From Actinomycetota bacterium (GTDB taxonomy: Bacteria > Actinomycetota > Actinomycetes > Actinomycetales > Microbacteriaceae): a DNA stretch of 64,000 nt. Location: the NCBI GenBank assembly GCA_947449765.1, contig CANFSP010000004.1, forward strand, positions 124,001 to 188,000. The letters run 5' to 3'. Of this stretch, positions 44,837-53,995 are shown one piece after another (positions within the stretch are counted from its first letter, which is position 1; every line of letters starts with the position of its first letter). The notes beneath the pieces were generated by a model, which saw only the letters and a list, made by a program, of their open reading frames with translations, searched no databases and had not been told where the DNA came from. Made by a program: the position numbers and the translations under genes.

Positions 44837-45238
44837 TCATGCCGTGACCAGGTAGGTGTGGATACCGAGTTCACGAGCCTTGCTCGCGAGCACGGCATCG
44901 GTGGTTGCGATGTGCGCAGAATCACGAACAGCGACGTGCACGACAAGTGCATCGGGCATTTTTAGAGTTGTGGATGCGCGTGTCTTCGATAGTACGACGG
45001 CATCAACTTCACGAATATCGTTGACGACCAAATCGAGATCCATGAACACCGAAAGCGCCTCGCCCACCCGATCTGCCATTGCGGGTCGCACCAGCACCTC
45101 GGCAAGTGTGAGTGGGGAGATAGCAAACTCGTGGTCGCAGTGCTCAGTAAGAAAGTCCACGGCGGCGGCGTGATGTGTGTCGCGTGAGTCTCCGTACGCG
45201 ATGAGCACTCCTGCATCGAGCACAATCACTCTGGCCAT
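44837..45238 (-). CDS. vapC: PIN-domain toxin, VapC type
   Basis: A 133-residue PIN ribonuclease. The first metal-binding Asp is in VIVLDAGVLIAYGD, the conserved Glu in ISPLTLAEVLVRP (about residue 46), and the later Asp residues in KMPDALVVHVA and IATTDAVLASKA. The four acidic residues of an active PIN fold all appear present. VapC toxins cleave tRNA or rRNA. The start lies inside the 3' end of the antitoxin gene (13-base overlap), as expected for a coupled pair. Confidence 0.92.
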   Translation of the reverse strand: MARVIVLDAGVLIAYGDSRDTHHAAAVDFLTEHCDHEFAISPLTLAEVLVRPAMADRVGEALSVFMDLDLVVNDIREVDAVVLSKTRASTTLKMPDALVVHVAVRDSAHIATTDAVLASKARELGIHTYLVTA

Positions 45239-45495
45239 TCCTCAACACGTTGTCGAGCCTCGCCACGCGGCCACATTCCCGCGAGCTTGCCCGCACCAAG
45301 GCGAATGGCTTCTTCACGTTGCAGGCGACGATTTTTTGCGACATCGTCAATTTGCTGGATGCCGAGCGCAAGAACGTGACGCAACAAATCGGCTCGGTTT
45401 TTCGCCTCTTCAGGCCAGAGACCGGCTGCGATATCGAGAGCGCGCTCGAGCTCCCGAGTTTCCGTGATCATGTGGCGTGCGCGAATCGTGGGCAT
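45226..45495 (-). CDS. vapB: Antitoxin of the VapBC pair
   Basis: An 89-residue protein (MPTIRARHMITETREL at its N-terminus) with a helix-rich body. The C-terminal WPRGEARQRVEEWPE is the part likely to wrap the toxin. The ATG at 45495 is chosen because the -10 element and operator lie directly upstream. An ATG at 45510 would lie within the operator. An internal ATG at 45471 is a less likely alternative. The DNA-binding fold is not obvious by eye. Confidence 0.82.
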   Translation of the reverse strand: MPTIRARHMITETRELERALDIAAGLWPEEAKNRADLLRHVLALGIQQIDDVAKNRRLQREEAIRLGAGKLAGMWPRGEARQRVEEWPE

Positions 45496-45498
45496 AAG

Positions 45499-45532
45499 CA
45501 AGTGTAACACTCCCCAACAAGTGCAACACTTG
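45499..45532. promoter_or_regulatory. Twin palindromic operators and -10 of vapBC
   Basis: Two sites share CAAGTG-NAA-CACT. The distal copy (45518-45532) is a perfect six-base-arm palindrome. The proximal copy (45499-45511) contains AGTGT-A-ACACT. Their centres are 19 bp apart. On the minus strand TACACT (45501-45506), the probable -10, lies inside the proximal site, five bases before the vapB ATG. This fits autorepression by the antitoxin or the complex. Confidence 0.65.
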
Positions 45533-45548
45533 CTCGGTGCGGCAAAAA

Positions 45549-47075
45549 CTACGACAGCGTGGAGTGCGTCACGCGCCCAGCCACCAGGGTGAGCGCAACC
45601 GGCATCGTGCGCAACTGCTCACCGTCGCACTCGAGCGGGTCGATATCCAGCGCAATCAGGTCAGCCGGCTGTCCGATGGCAAGTCGCGAACGGGTGGATG
45701 CCTCAAGGGCATCCTCGACATCAATGCACTGTTCGGGATGCCAGGGCTCGCGTCCATCGCGAGAGCGCGTGACGGCTGCGGCGATCCCCCGCCACGGATC
45801 CAGCGGCGTCACCGGAGCATCCGAACCGAAGGCGAGTTCGACTCCCGCCTCGAGCATGCTCGCCAGCGAAAAGGCCCACGCCGCGTGAGCCGGCCAGAGC
45901 GCGTCAACTGCGTCACGATCATCCATCGCGTGCTCGGGCTGAACGGACGCCACAATCTCGAGTCCAGCTATGCGTTCAACATCAGCCGGGCTGACCAATT
46001 GCGCGTGCTCGATGGCACCCTCAGCATCGGAGTGTTCGAATTCGTCGAGAGCCAGCGCGACCGCATTGTCACCGATGGCGTGAATGGCCGATTCGATGCC
46101 ATTGCTTTGCGCCCGCTCCATGAGCACTCGCAAATCTGCGGGCAAGATGTTGAGAACGCCTCGAGCCCGCGCCCCAGTTGCCGCGGGATAGGGCACCGAG
46201 CAGTACGCCGTGCGCGAACCGAGAGAGCCGTCGCTGATGACCTTGAGCCGCCCAACCCGCAACAGCCCATTCGTTGAGGCGACGGTGTCTCCCGTGCGCA
46301 AGCCCGTCTCAATCGCACGCTCAAGGTGCTCGGGGTAAATCCCACACTCGACCCGCAGGAGGTCATTTCCGTTTTGGATGCGCCGCCGCCAGTCCCCCGG
46401 ATTCCAAGCCAGTTCGAAATCAACGATGCCCACCACCCCGCGAGCTGCGGCTTCACGTGCTGCCTCAGCAACCCAGGCGTCGAGCGTAGTCACATCGACG
46501 ACCTGCATACGTCGTTCGAGGGCGTAGCATTCCTCCTCGATGAGAATTCCGGTGGGGTGGTCAATGCCCTGCGCCAACAGCCCTGCGGAATTCACCCACA
46601 CCGTGTGCAGGTCAACACTGAACAGGTAAACGGGAGTAGCGCCGGTATATCGGTCGAGGAGGTCTTTGTGCGGCTCGCCATCCCAGAGCGTGCCGCGCCA
46701 ACCAAAACCGATGACTGGCTCGGCAATGCCGGCATCTCGATTCGCAGCACGCAACGCGAGATTCTCGGCCACAATGGCGGACGCGTGATCGGCAGACTCC
46801 GCGCGGGCGAGGTCAAGGCGTCGGCGGGTCTGCGCCCACTGCCCCATGTGCACGTGGTTATCCCAGAGACCGGGGATGAGAAACCGGCCGCCAAGATCGA
46901 CTATCTGTTCCGCTTCGACCGCTGAGTCACCACCCGCTGCCGGAACCGTAAACGCGGAGGTTTGTCCGACAAACTCGATGTCGTCGATGATGCCATCCCG
47001 AATCACCACGTTGATACCGCTACCCATGAGGCCACGCTCGCCGGGCAGGCGCGCATTGAGCAGGGTGAGTTTCAC
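45549..47075 (-). CDS. YtcJ-like amidohydrolase
   Basis: A 508-residue metal-dependent hydrolase. The HxH metal site is in LIPGLWDNHVHMGQW; DLHTVWVNSAGL, HAIGDNAVALALDEFE and FGSDAPVTPLDPW supply the later metal and catalytic residues of the YtcJ/NfdA group. The substrate is unknown; relatives act on N-substituted formamides or similar. It follows the Nei-type gene by four bases, so it is part of rpiB-nei-amidohydrolase. Confidence 0.9.
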   Translation of the reverse strand: MKLTLLNARLPGERGLMGSGINVVIRDGIIDDIEFVGQTSAFTVPAAGGDSAVEAEQIVDLGGRFLIPGLWDNHVHMGQWAQTRRRLDLARAESADHASAIVAENLALRAANRDAGIAEPVIGFGWRGTLWDGEPHKDLLDRYTGATPVYLFSVDLHTVWVNSAGLLAQGIDHPTGILIEEECYALERRMQVVDVTTLDAWVAEAAREAAARGVVGIVDFELAWNPGDWRRRIQNGNDLLRVECGIYPEHLERAIETGLRTGDTVASTNGLLRVGRLKVISDGSLGSRTAYCSVPYPAATGARARGVLNILPADLRVLMERAQSNGIESAIHAIGDNAVALALDEFEHSDAEGAIEHAQLVSPADVERIAGLEIVASVQPEHAMDDRDAVDALWPAHAAWAFSLASMLEAGVELAFGSDAPVTPLDPWRGIAAAVTRSRDGREPWHPEQCIDVEDALEASTRSRLAIGQPADLIALDIDPLECDGEQLRTMPVALTLVAGRVTHSTLS

Positions 47076-47079
47076 AGCC

Positions 47080-48072
47080 TCAAGTCTGGCAGGACGGACA
47101 CCAGTAAAGCTTGCGTGTTGCCATGGTGTCGAGCTGGATGTTCGTCCCGCACTTTCGGCACGGCAACCCCTCGCGCTTGTAGACCCAGTGCCGGTCGGCG
47201 CGATGTGCCATCGCGGCTTCCCACTTCTTTCCGCGCAAGCCGTCCATCGTCATCATCTGGCCGGTCTCGATACCGATGGCGAGCAGCTTCACCCAGTCCT
47301 TCCACAGGGCGTGCGCTTCATCGACGGTCACCAGAGTACCCGGGCGGTAGGGATCGATTCCGGCTCGAAACAGCATCTCGGCACGATAGACATTGCCGAT
47401 TCCCGCAACAATGCTCTGATCCATCAGCAACTGACCGACCGGTGTCTTTTTGGATCTCAGTCGATCCGTAAACCGGTTTCGCCCGGCGACACCCGGCTCA
47501 TGCTGCGGGTCAGGCCCCAGCGCGTCCATGACCGCGTGTACACGTGCCGAGGTGAGCAATTCGCAGGCGGTCGGTCCGCGGAGGTCTGCACACACCGTTT
47601 CGGTCATCAGACGAAGCCGCACCTGCCCCACCGGTTCGGGTGGGAAGTGGGCTGAGTGCACCCCGCCGGATTGCGACTCCTCCCCCATGCGCACGCGGCT
47701 GTTTCGAGGCGCGCCAATTGACGTGAGCGAGTTCTCCCCGGCTGAGTCGAGGACGCGATCACTCACCACGGTGCCACGCTGGTTCGTTTGCCCCATGCGA
47801 CCATTGGCCGAAGCGATGGTCGCATCCACCAGAATGTCTCCACTGAAATCCCAGGCGCCATAAATTCCGAGATGGATGCGCACCCACTCGTCCTCGCCAA
47901 ACCTCAAGAACATCTGCTTTCCCACTGCGAATGCTTCGAGAAGCTCCCGCCCGGAAATGACCGCGGCACCGTCGACGAACCGGCCCTGTGGCGACTCCGC
48001 GACAACGGTGTGCCCGACGAAGTTGGTCGCGAATTGCTTGGCAATGCGATGAACGGAATGACCTTCAGGCAT
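47080..48072 (-). CDS. Fpg/Nei-family DNA glycosylase
   Basis: A 330-residue base-excision repair enzyme. It begins MPEGHSVHRIAKQF, with the N-terminal Pro nucleophile and Glu, and the PEGH form is typical of actinobacterial Nei proteins. The H2TH region holds VGQLLMDQSIVAGIGNVYRAEML. The C-terminal zinc finger is CRKCGTNIQ ... YWCPSCQT. A long Ser/Gly-rich insertion (about residues 90-145) is unusual between the N-terminal strands. Target lesions are oxidised bases. It starts on the last base of the rpiB stop. Confidence 0.93.
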   Translation of the reverse strand: MPEGHSVHRIAKQFATNFVGHTVVAESPQGRFVDGAAVISGRELLEAFAVGKQMFLRFGEDEWVRIHLGIYGAWDFSGDILVDATIASANGRMGQTNQRGTVVSDRVLDSAGENSLTSIGAPRNSRVRMGEESQSGGVHSAHFPPEPVGQVRLRLMTETVCADLRGPTACELLTSARVHAVMDALGPDPQHEPGVAGRNRFTDRLRSKKTPVGQLLMDQSIVAGIGNVYRAEMLFRAGIDPYRPGTLVTVDEAHALWKDWVKLLAIGIETGQMMTMDGLRGKKWEAAMAHRADRHWVYKREGLPCRKCGTNIQLDTMATRKLYWCPSCQT

Positions 48073-48563
48073 TAGTAGGAGTCGACACCCTTGCCGGCAA
48101 TTTCTCCGGTTTCTTCATACTCGGCCAGCTGCGCGATACGGCGCACGTGCCGTTCATCGCCGGAAAAGGGCTCTGCCACGAATGCGTCGATGAACGCGAT
48201 GGCTTCATCAACGGTGTGCTGACGGGCCCCGATCGAAATGACGTTGGCGTCGTTATGCTGCCGGGCAAGCTCAGCGGTCGCGATGCTCCACACCAGCGCC
48301 GCCCGAATCCCGCGCACCTTATTCGCGGCGATCTGCTCGCCATTTCCGGAGCCGCCGAAAACGACACCGAGGGCAGGGATGCCTGCTCGTTGATCACGGG
48401 CCACCGCAGCAGCCGCATTGATACAAAAAGCCGGATAGTCATCGAGCGCGTCGTATTCGGTTGGGCCATGGTCGTGAACTTCGTGCCCACGTGACGTGAG
48501 GTGTTGTTGAATCACGGCGCTGAACTCGAGGCCGGCGTGGTCGGTGGCGATGTGAATGCGCAT
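48072..48563 (-). CDS. rpiB: Ribose-5-phosphate isomerase B
   Basis: A 163-residue isomerase that interconverts ribose 5-phosphate and ribulose 5-phosphate in the pentose phosphate pathway. MRIHIATDHAGLEFSAVI is the typical start, and GVVFGGSGNGEQIAANKVRGIRAAL the anion-hole region; the usual active-site Cys of that loop is Gly/Ser here, as in many actinobacterial RpiB. The ATG at 48563 lies six bases after TAAAAT, a leaderless-type start. Confidence 0.95.
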   Translation of the reverse strand: MRIHIATDHAGLEFSAVIQQHLTSRGHEVHDHGPTEYDALDDYPAFCINAAAAVARDQRAGIPALGVVFGGSGNGEQIAANKVRGIRAALVWSIATAELARQHNDANVISIGARQHTVDEAIAFIDAFVAEPFSGDERHVRRIAQLAEYEETGEIAGKGVDSY

Positions 48564-48569
48564 GTCTCG

Positions 48570-48575
48570 ATTTTA
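48570..48575 (-). promoter_or_regulatory. -10 element of rpiB (leaderless type)
   Basis: TAAAAT on the minus strand, followed by six bases and the rpiB ATG. It is nearly back to back with the pepN -10 at 48584. Confidence 0.5.
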
Positions 48576-48583
48576 AGAGTGAT

Positions 48584-48589
48584 TAGGCT
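48584..48589 (+). promoter_or_regulatory. -10 element of pepN
   Basis: TAGGCT on the plus strand. The predicted start is near 48596, which leaves a leader of about 29 bases containing the GGGAG ribosome-binding site. Confidence 0.45.
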
Positions 48590-48624
48590 TGACTCGAACC
48601 GCCACCTAGTAACGGGAGTTGAAC

Positions 48625-51195
48625 GTGCCTGGAGAAAACCTCAGTTGGAATGAAGCGATTGAGCGCGCATCCCGGCTCAACGTGCACTCATACGATGTCG
48701 TGCTTGATCTCACTCGTGGCGATCTCGTCTTCGGCAGCGCGACGACGGTGGTTTTTGATGCCACCGCGGGAACATCGACCTTCATCGACGCCATCTCACA
48801 CCGCATCGATCGCATCGAGCTCAATGGCGTGGCTCTCAACGTTTCCGCGGTCAACGACGGAACGCGCATCCAGCTCGATGGCCTTGCCGAACACAACACG
48901 CTTGTCGTGGAAGGCGAGTTTCTCTACACGAACACCGGCGAGGGCCTGCACCGCTTCGTCGACCCGGTTGACAACGAGGTCTACCTGTACACCCAGTTCG
49001 AAGTGCCGGATTCGCGACGCATGTTCGCGGTCTTTGAGCAACCCGATCTCAAGGCGACCTTCACGTTCACCGTGACCGCGCCGGAGTACTGGCAGGTCAC
49101 GAGCAATCAGCCGACCCCTAAACCGACCGTCAACGGAAATGGCAGCGCGACCTGGAACTTTGGCGCGACCCCGCGCATCTCGTCGTACATCACCGCGCTG
49201 GTTGCGGGGCCCTACTCAGTTGTGCGCAGCGAGCTGACGAGTCGGGATGGGCGCACCATCCCCCTCGGAGTCTTCTGTCGCGCATCCCTCTTTGAATATC
49301 TGGATGCCGACTACATTTTCGAAAAAACTCGTCAGGGCTTCGCCTTCTTCGAGGAAAAGTTCGACTTCGCCTACCCGTTTGACAAGTACGACCAGCTCTT
49401 CGTTCCCGAGTTCAATGCGGGCGCGATGGAGAACGCCGGGTGCATCACGTTCACCGAAACCTATGTCTTCCGTTCCAAAGTCACGAATGCGATTCGGGAG
49501 CGACGCGTCGTGACGATTCTGCACGAGCTCGCCCACATGTGGTTCGGGGACTTGGTGACCATGCGCTGGTGGAATGACCTCTGGCTCAACGAGTCATTTG
49601 CGGAGTACGCGTCGACGCTGGCAACCGCCGAAGCCACCGAGTGGACACACGCGTGGACGACGTTTGCGGCGATGGAAAAGAGCTGGGCGTACCGGCAAGA
49701 TCAGCTTCCGTCGACGCACCCGATTGTTGCCAACATTCCCGACTTGGATGCGGTACGGGTCAATTTCGATGGAATCACCTACGCCAAGGGCGGCTCGGTC
49801 CTCAAGCAGCTTTCCGCCTGGGTGGGACCGGATGCGTTTCTTACCGGTGTCGGAAATTATTTCAAAAAGCACCAGTGGGGCAACACCGAGTTGCGCGATC
49901 TTCTCGTGGAGCTGGAGGCAACGAGTGGCCGCGACCTGTCGACCTGGTCGCAGCTGTGGCTCGAAACGGCCGGCGTAAACACCCTTCGCCCGCTCATTTC
50001 ACTCGATGCCGAGGGCGTCATCACGTCATTCAGCATTCAGCAGACCGCACCCGCGGAGTGGCCGACCCTCCGCCCACACCGCATGGCGATTGGTTTTTAC
50101 AACGTGGTCGACGGCAAGCTGGTGCGCGAGCACCGCATCGAGCTTGACGTCGATGGCGCGTCAACCGAGGTCGAGCAACTTGTCGGCCTGCGCCGCCCGA
50201 ACCTCATCCTCATCAATGACGACGACCTCGCCTACGCGAAAATTCGCCTCGATGACGACTCGACTCGAGCTGCCATCCAACACCTAGCATCGATTACCGA
50301 CCCGCTTGCCAGGTCGCTGGTGTGGGGATCGGTGTGGGATGCCACACGCGATGCTGAAACTCCTGCGCACGATTTCATTGACCTAGTGCTCGGAAACATT
50401 GCCACGGAAACAGAGTCGACTACGGTGCGCACCGTTTTGGGTCAGCTCCTGACCGCGACCACGCTTTACACCGACCCCACTTCGCGCGCAGCGACCGTGG
50501 CTCGAGTTGGGGACCGCCTACTCGAACTGGCGCGCGCGGCCGAGCCGGGAAGCGACAACCAATTCCAGTTCCTCCGTAATTTTGCGGCCATCGCCTCTGC
50601 CCCGACTCACTTCGATGACATTGCGGCGCTTCGTTCCGGCACATCGACTCTGGATGGTCTCGACATCGACACCGACCTCGGCTGGGAGCTGCTCATCGCA
50701 CTCGCTTCGGGCGGTCGCGCGACCGTTGCCGATATCGACGCGTACCTCGCCGTCGACAATACGGCGACGGGTGCACAGTCAGCCGCCCACGCGCGCGCAG
50801 CACTTGCTGGTATCGAGAACAAGCAGATTGCCTTCGACTCAGTCTGGAAGATGGATGACCAACCGAACACGATCGTTCGTACCACCGGTCTCGGCTTCCA
50901 ACGCTGTGTTGACGCGAGCGTGTTTGAAGCATTCGTGAAGCCGTACTTTGAACTTCTCGAGCACATTTGGCAGACCCGCACCTACGCCATCGCCGAGGAC
51001 CTCATCGAGGGATTCTGGCCGGGATTGCTTGCCAACGACGCCCTTGCTGACGCGGCACGAGAGTGGCTCAACACGCACGCCGATGCGCCAGCGCCTCTGC
51101 GTCGCATGGTCAGTGAGAGTCTCGACTCCACGCTGCGCGCCTTGCGTGCGCAGACCTGTGATGCTAAGTCCCAGACGTCAGCCACTCGGTCGTAG
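48625..51195 (+). CDS. pepN: Aminopeptidase N (M1 family)
   Basis: An 856-residue zinc aminopeptidase. The exopeptidase motif is GAMENAGCITF and the zinc site is TILHELAHMWFGDLVT, with the third ligand Glu in LWLNESFAEYAS. The long C-terminal ERAP1-like domain is present. The GTG at 48625 is preferred because GGGAG lies six bases upstream; an in-frame TTG at 48619 would abut that sequence. The gene heads pepN-mscS-globin and diverges from rpiB. Confidence 0.96.
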   Translation: MPGENLSWNEAIERASRLNVHSYDVVLDLTRGDLVFGSATTVVFDATAGTSTFIDAISHRIDRIELNGVALNVSAVNDGTRIQLDGLAEHNTLVVEGEFLYTNTGEGLHRFVDPVDNEVYLYTQFEVPDSRRMFAVFEQPDLKATFTFTVTAPEYWQVTSNQPTPKPTVNGNGSATWNFGATPRISSYITALVAGPYSVVRSELTSRDGRTIPLGVFCRASLFEYLDADYIFEKTRQGFAFFEEKFDFAYPFDKYDQLFVPEFNAGAMENAGCITFTETYVFRSKVTNAIRERRVVTILHELAHMWFGDLVTMRWWNDLWLNESFAEYASTLATAEATEWTHAWTTFAAMEKSWAYRQDQLPSTHPIVANIPDLDAVRVNFDGITYAKGGSVLKQLSAWVGPDAFLTGVGNYFKKHQWGNTELRDLLVELEATSGRDLSTWSQLWLETAGVNTLRPLISLDAEGVITSFSIQQTAPAEWPTLRPHRMAIGFYNVVDGKLVREHRIELDVDGASTEVEQLVGLRRPNLILINDDDLAYAKIRLDDDSTRAAIQHLASITDPLARSLVWGSVWDATRDAETPAHDFIDLVLGNIATETESTTVRTVLGQLLTATTLYTDPTSRAATVARVGDRLLELARAAEPGSDNQFQFLRNFAAIASAPTHFDDIAALRSGTSTLDGLDIDTDLGWELLIALASGGRATVADIDAYLAVDNTATGAQSAAHARAALAGIENKQIAFDSVWKMDDQPNTIVRTTGLGFQRCVDASVFEAFVKPYFELLEHIWQTRTYAIAEDLIEGFWPGLLANDALADAAREWLNTHADAPAPLRRMVSESLDSTLRALRAQTCDAKSQTSATRS

Positions 51196-51212
51196 AAGCG
51201 AGAACCCAAACC

Positions 51213-51869
51213 ATGGCTAGTTTTTGGGCCGATCTGCTACACATCCCGGTCTTTCTGGCGTTTATTTTGCTGATTGCATTCACCATCGGCATCGCGGTCG
51301 CACTGCGATTCATCGTGGTCGCCGTCATCACTCGGGTGATTCGCAACATCGTTGACGGAGTAAAGCACCAGGAGCGCAAAGCGGCCCGACAGGGCAAACC
51401 AAGCCCAATGAGTCCACGGGCGGCACAGCGCGCCAAAACGCTCGGAAGTGTGCTGAACAACAGCGTGACGTGGGTCATCGTCATCATCACACTCATGGTG
51501 GTTTTGCAAGAGCTTGGCGTTTCGGTGGTAGCCATTGCCGCGTCAGCCGGAATCGCGACCGCGGTAATCGGTTTCGGCGCGCAAAACGTCATCAAGGACA
51601 TCCTCAACGGTCTCTTTTTAGTTTTTGAAGACCAATTCGGCGTCGGCGATCAGGTTGACCTCGGGCTCGCCACCGGAACCGTCGAGGATGTCGGTGTCCG
51701 CATCACCAAGGTGCGCGATGCCGCGGGTGTGCTCTGGTTTGTCCGTAACGGCGAAATTGTTCGTGTCGGAAACCTGTCGCAGAAAATTCCACCGAAGCCA
51801 GTCCCGGCGCCAGAAACGAAAACTTCACCACAAACAAAACCAACACCGAAAACGACACCTTCGGCATGA
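51213..51869 (+). CDS. Short MscS-type mechanosensitive channel
   Basis: A 218-residue protein with two hydrophobic N-terminal segments (about 10-38 and 82-105) and the pore-lining helix with GIATAVIGFGAQNVIKDILNG. The upper beta domain (FGVGDQVDLGLATGTVEDVGVRIT) follows. It ends with a Pro/Lys/Thr-rich tail (about 190-218) soon after the beta domain, so the lower vestibule of E. coli MscS (286 residues) is missing. Such channels release solutes on hypo-osmotic shock. The stop overlaps the globin start as ATGA. Confidence 0.88.
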   Translation: MASFWADLLHIPVFLAFILLIAFTIGIAVALRFIVVAVITRVIRNIVDGVKHQERKAARQGKPSPMSPRAAQRAKTLGSVLNNSVTWVIVIITLMVVLQELGVSVVAIAASAGIATAVIGFGAQNVIKDILNGLFLVFEDQFGVGDQVDLGLATGTVEDVGVRITKVRDAAGVLWFVRNGEIVRVGNLSQKIPPKPVPAPETKTSPQTKPTPKTTPSA

Positions 51870-52255
51870 CCGACCAATCACACGACTCCTTTTTCGCGCA
51901 GGTTGGCGGTCACCCGACTTTCGCAAAACTCGCCCACGTTTTTTATCAGGGAGTCTCTCGGGACGACGCGCTCAAACCGATGTACCCCGAGGACGACCTA
52001 GGACCCGCCGAGGAACGATTGCGAATGTTTCTCGAGCAGTACTTCGGCGGACCAACCACCTACAGCGACACACGTGGACATCCGCGTTTGCGCATGCGCC
52101 ACTTTCCGTATCCCATCACCCACGATGCTCGCCGACGCTGGCTCGAGCACATGACTGCGGCTGTCGACAGCCTCGACCTCGCCCCGCTGCAACGAGAAAC
52201 AATGATGGACTACTTTGACCGCGCAGCAACAGCAATGCTCAACACAAGCGAATAA
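51866..52255 (+). CDS. Group II truncated hemoglobin
   Basis: A 129-residue truncated globin of the GlbO/YjbI type. FFAQVGGHPTFAKLAHVFYQGV is the A-B region, MYPEDDLGPAEERLRMFLEQYFGGP gives helix B-E features with Tyr and Phe, and RMRHFPYPITHDARRRWLEHM contains the proximal histidine and helix F. These bind oxygen and may handle nitric oxide or peroxide. It is translationally coupled to the MscS-type gene, which is unusual. Confidence 0.9.
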   Translation: MTDQSHDSFFAQVGGHPTFAKLAHVFYQGVSRDDALKPMYPEDDLGPAEERLRMFLEQYFGGPTTYSDTRGHPRLRMRHFPYPITHDARRRWLEHMTAAVDSLDLAPLQRETMMDYFDRAATAMLNTSE

Positions 52256-52298
52256 GAACACCCCTGTCCTCTGCCGCTCAGTTTTTCGCGACTACGAT

Positions 52299-52994
52299 CT
52301 AACGGATCAACACGTGCCCGCGCTCGTTAGAAATCCGCATCCACTTACCATTGACCGTCACCCGCATGTAACGCTCGGACTCCTGGGGGCTGGTCGCCAG
52401 GCCAGTGGGCGAAGAATGCAGTGGCTCATCATCGATGAAGCCGAGTCCGAGGGCGGCGAACGCCGCTCCAGCAGGGACGATGTGCCCGGTTTCGAGTGTC
52501 GCGAGTGGCGCATTCCACGTGGAATGACGCACCTCCTCGACAATTCGCACGCCCAACCCATTCGCGTCAGCCACGGCCGTGATTCCCGCTCGAGCAACAG
52601 AGCGGAGCGCATCCTCACTCAACAAGCCCACCGGTTGCCAGTCGTCGCGGGGTGCACTCACGCCAGCCCACGCCACACCGGGTTGTGGCACGGGCAGCGC
52701 AATTGCGCTCGTGCCACGAGCTAATCGATCGAGAACGGCAGCAATCTCTACGACGATCGATCCATGCCAACTCGTGGTCGTCACGTGGCCGGTGCGCCCG
52801 CCGATAATGTTCGGTGACGTGTCGAGCAAGCCTTGCTTGGTTAGCACCCCCACGCTCGCAGAGAAAATTCCGCCGTCCTCAGATGAGGCACTGACCGCGA
52901 CGTGTTCACAGCCGAGCCTTTTCGCTCGCTGGAGGAACGTCGAAAAATCACGGGCATCATCCGTGGAGGCGAGTTCAAGAAGCGCTGATGTCAT
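52299..52994 (-). CDS. Conserved hypothetical protein
   Basis: A 231-residue soluble protein with no signal or membrane segments. The AKRLGCEHVAVSASSEDGGIFSASVG stretch and the VNGKWMRISNERGHVLI end show no motif I recognise. It is a single-gene unit: it converges with the globin gene and diverges from the thioesterase. A good Shine-Dalgarno (AGGAGTGAC) precedes the ATG, with TAGTTT just upstream as a candidate -10. Confidence 0.75.
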   Translation of the reverse strand: MTSALLELASTDDARDFSTFLQRAKRLGCEHVAVSASSEDGGIFSASVGVLTKQGLLDTSPNIIGGRTGHVTTTSWHGSIVVEIAAVLDRLARGTSAIALPVPQPGVAWAGVSAPRDDWQPVGLLSEDALRSVARAGITAVADANGLGVRIVEEVRHSTWNAPLATLETGHIVPAGAAFAALGLGFIDDEPLHSSPTGLATSPQESERYMRVTVNGKWMRISNERGHVLIR

Positions 52995-53079
52995 GTCACT
53001 CCTAAACTAGCCAATGAGTCGGAGCGCACATTCGCACGCCGAAACTCGAATACTGGCATTACCCACCCGAGGAGTCCCC

Positions 53080-53985
53080 GTGCACGACAGCGTCACGCGC
53101 ATGCTTGAGGCGCTCACGCTGACGCCGTCGACGTCCCTGACGTCGCACACCGAGGCCAGCTCCCCCGACACTTCCAACCCGCCAGACACGTTTACCGCAC
53201 CGAGCATCAAGATGCCGCACAACCGGGTCTACGGCGGCCAAGTCATGGCTCAGGCGCTGCTGGCTGCAACAAGTACCGTGGAGGGCGATCGAGCTGCACA
53301 CTCCCTGCACGGTTATTTTTTGAGACCGGGCGACGACACCCAGCCCATTTCTTTTGCCGTTGATCGCATTCACGACGGGCGCTCCTTTTCGACGCGCCGC
53401 ACTCAGGCCTATCAAAATAGTGTTCCCATATTTTCGATGATTGCGTCGTTCCAGACACACGACGAAGGTCTGGATCACTTCGAAGCCGCGCCCGTGGATA
53501 TTCCGTTGCCGGAGACACTCCCCAGCCCCGCTGAACTCTTTGCCAACGCACCTGACCCGCGCGCCGAGTACTGGGCTAATCAACGCCCTTTCGACATTCG
53601 ATACGTCAACGGTCCGATCTATCTCTCGGTGGAAGGACCTCGCGTCGCCCATCAAGCTGTCTGGATGCGCTGTCTCGATTCACTCCCCGACGACCCCGCT
53701 CTGCACCAGGCAGCCATCGCTTATGCGAGCGACTACTCGATTCTCGAGCCCATCTATCGGCGTCATGGCGTGCCGTGGACAACCCCGGGGCTGCGAGCGG
53801 CCAGCCTAGATCACGCGATGTGGTTTCATCGAAACGCACGCGCAGACGAGTGGATGCTCTACACGCAAGAATCTCCGAGTGCTCAGGGCGGTCGCGGACT
53901 CAGCCTCGGGAAAATTTTCACCCTCGACGGTGTGCTTATTGCCAGTGTTGCCCAGGAGGGCACGATCCGGGTTCCCGCAAAATAA
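53080..53985 (+). CDS. tesB: Acyl-CoA thioesterase II (TesB type)
   Basis: A 301-residue double-hotdog thioesterase. RVYGGQVMAQALLAAT is the conserved N-terminal hotdog motif, HSLHGYFLRPGD and VDRIHDGRSFSTRRTQAYQN follow, and the second half has the Asp and Gln/Thr region in YASDYSILEP and SLDHAMWFHRNARADEWMLY. It hydrolyses medium- and long-chain acyl-CoA. The GTG at 53080 follows GAGGAG by five bases and is preferred to the upstream ATG at 53014. It converges with the TetR gene. Confidence 0.93.
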   Translation: MHDSVTRMLEALTLTPSTSLTSHTEASSPDTSNPPDTFTAPSIKMPHNRVYGGQVMAQALLAATSTVEGDRAAHSLHGYFLRPGDDTQPISFAVDRIHDGRSFSTRRTQAYQNSVPIFSMIASFQTHDEGLDHFEAAPVDIPLPETLPSPAELFANAPDPRAEYWANQRPFDIRYVNGPIYLSVEGPRVAHQAVWMRCLDSLPDDPALHQAAIAYASDYSILEPIYRRHGVPWTTPGLRAASLDHAMWFHRNARADEWMLYTQESPSAQGGRGLSLGKIFTLDGVLIASVAQEGTIRVPAK

Positions 53986-53995
53986 CAGTGGGCAA

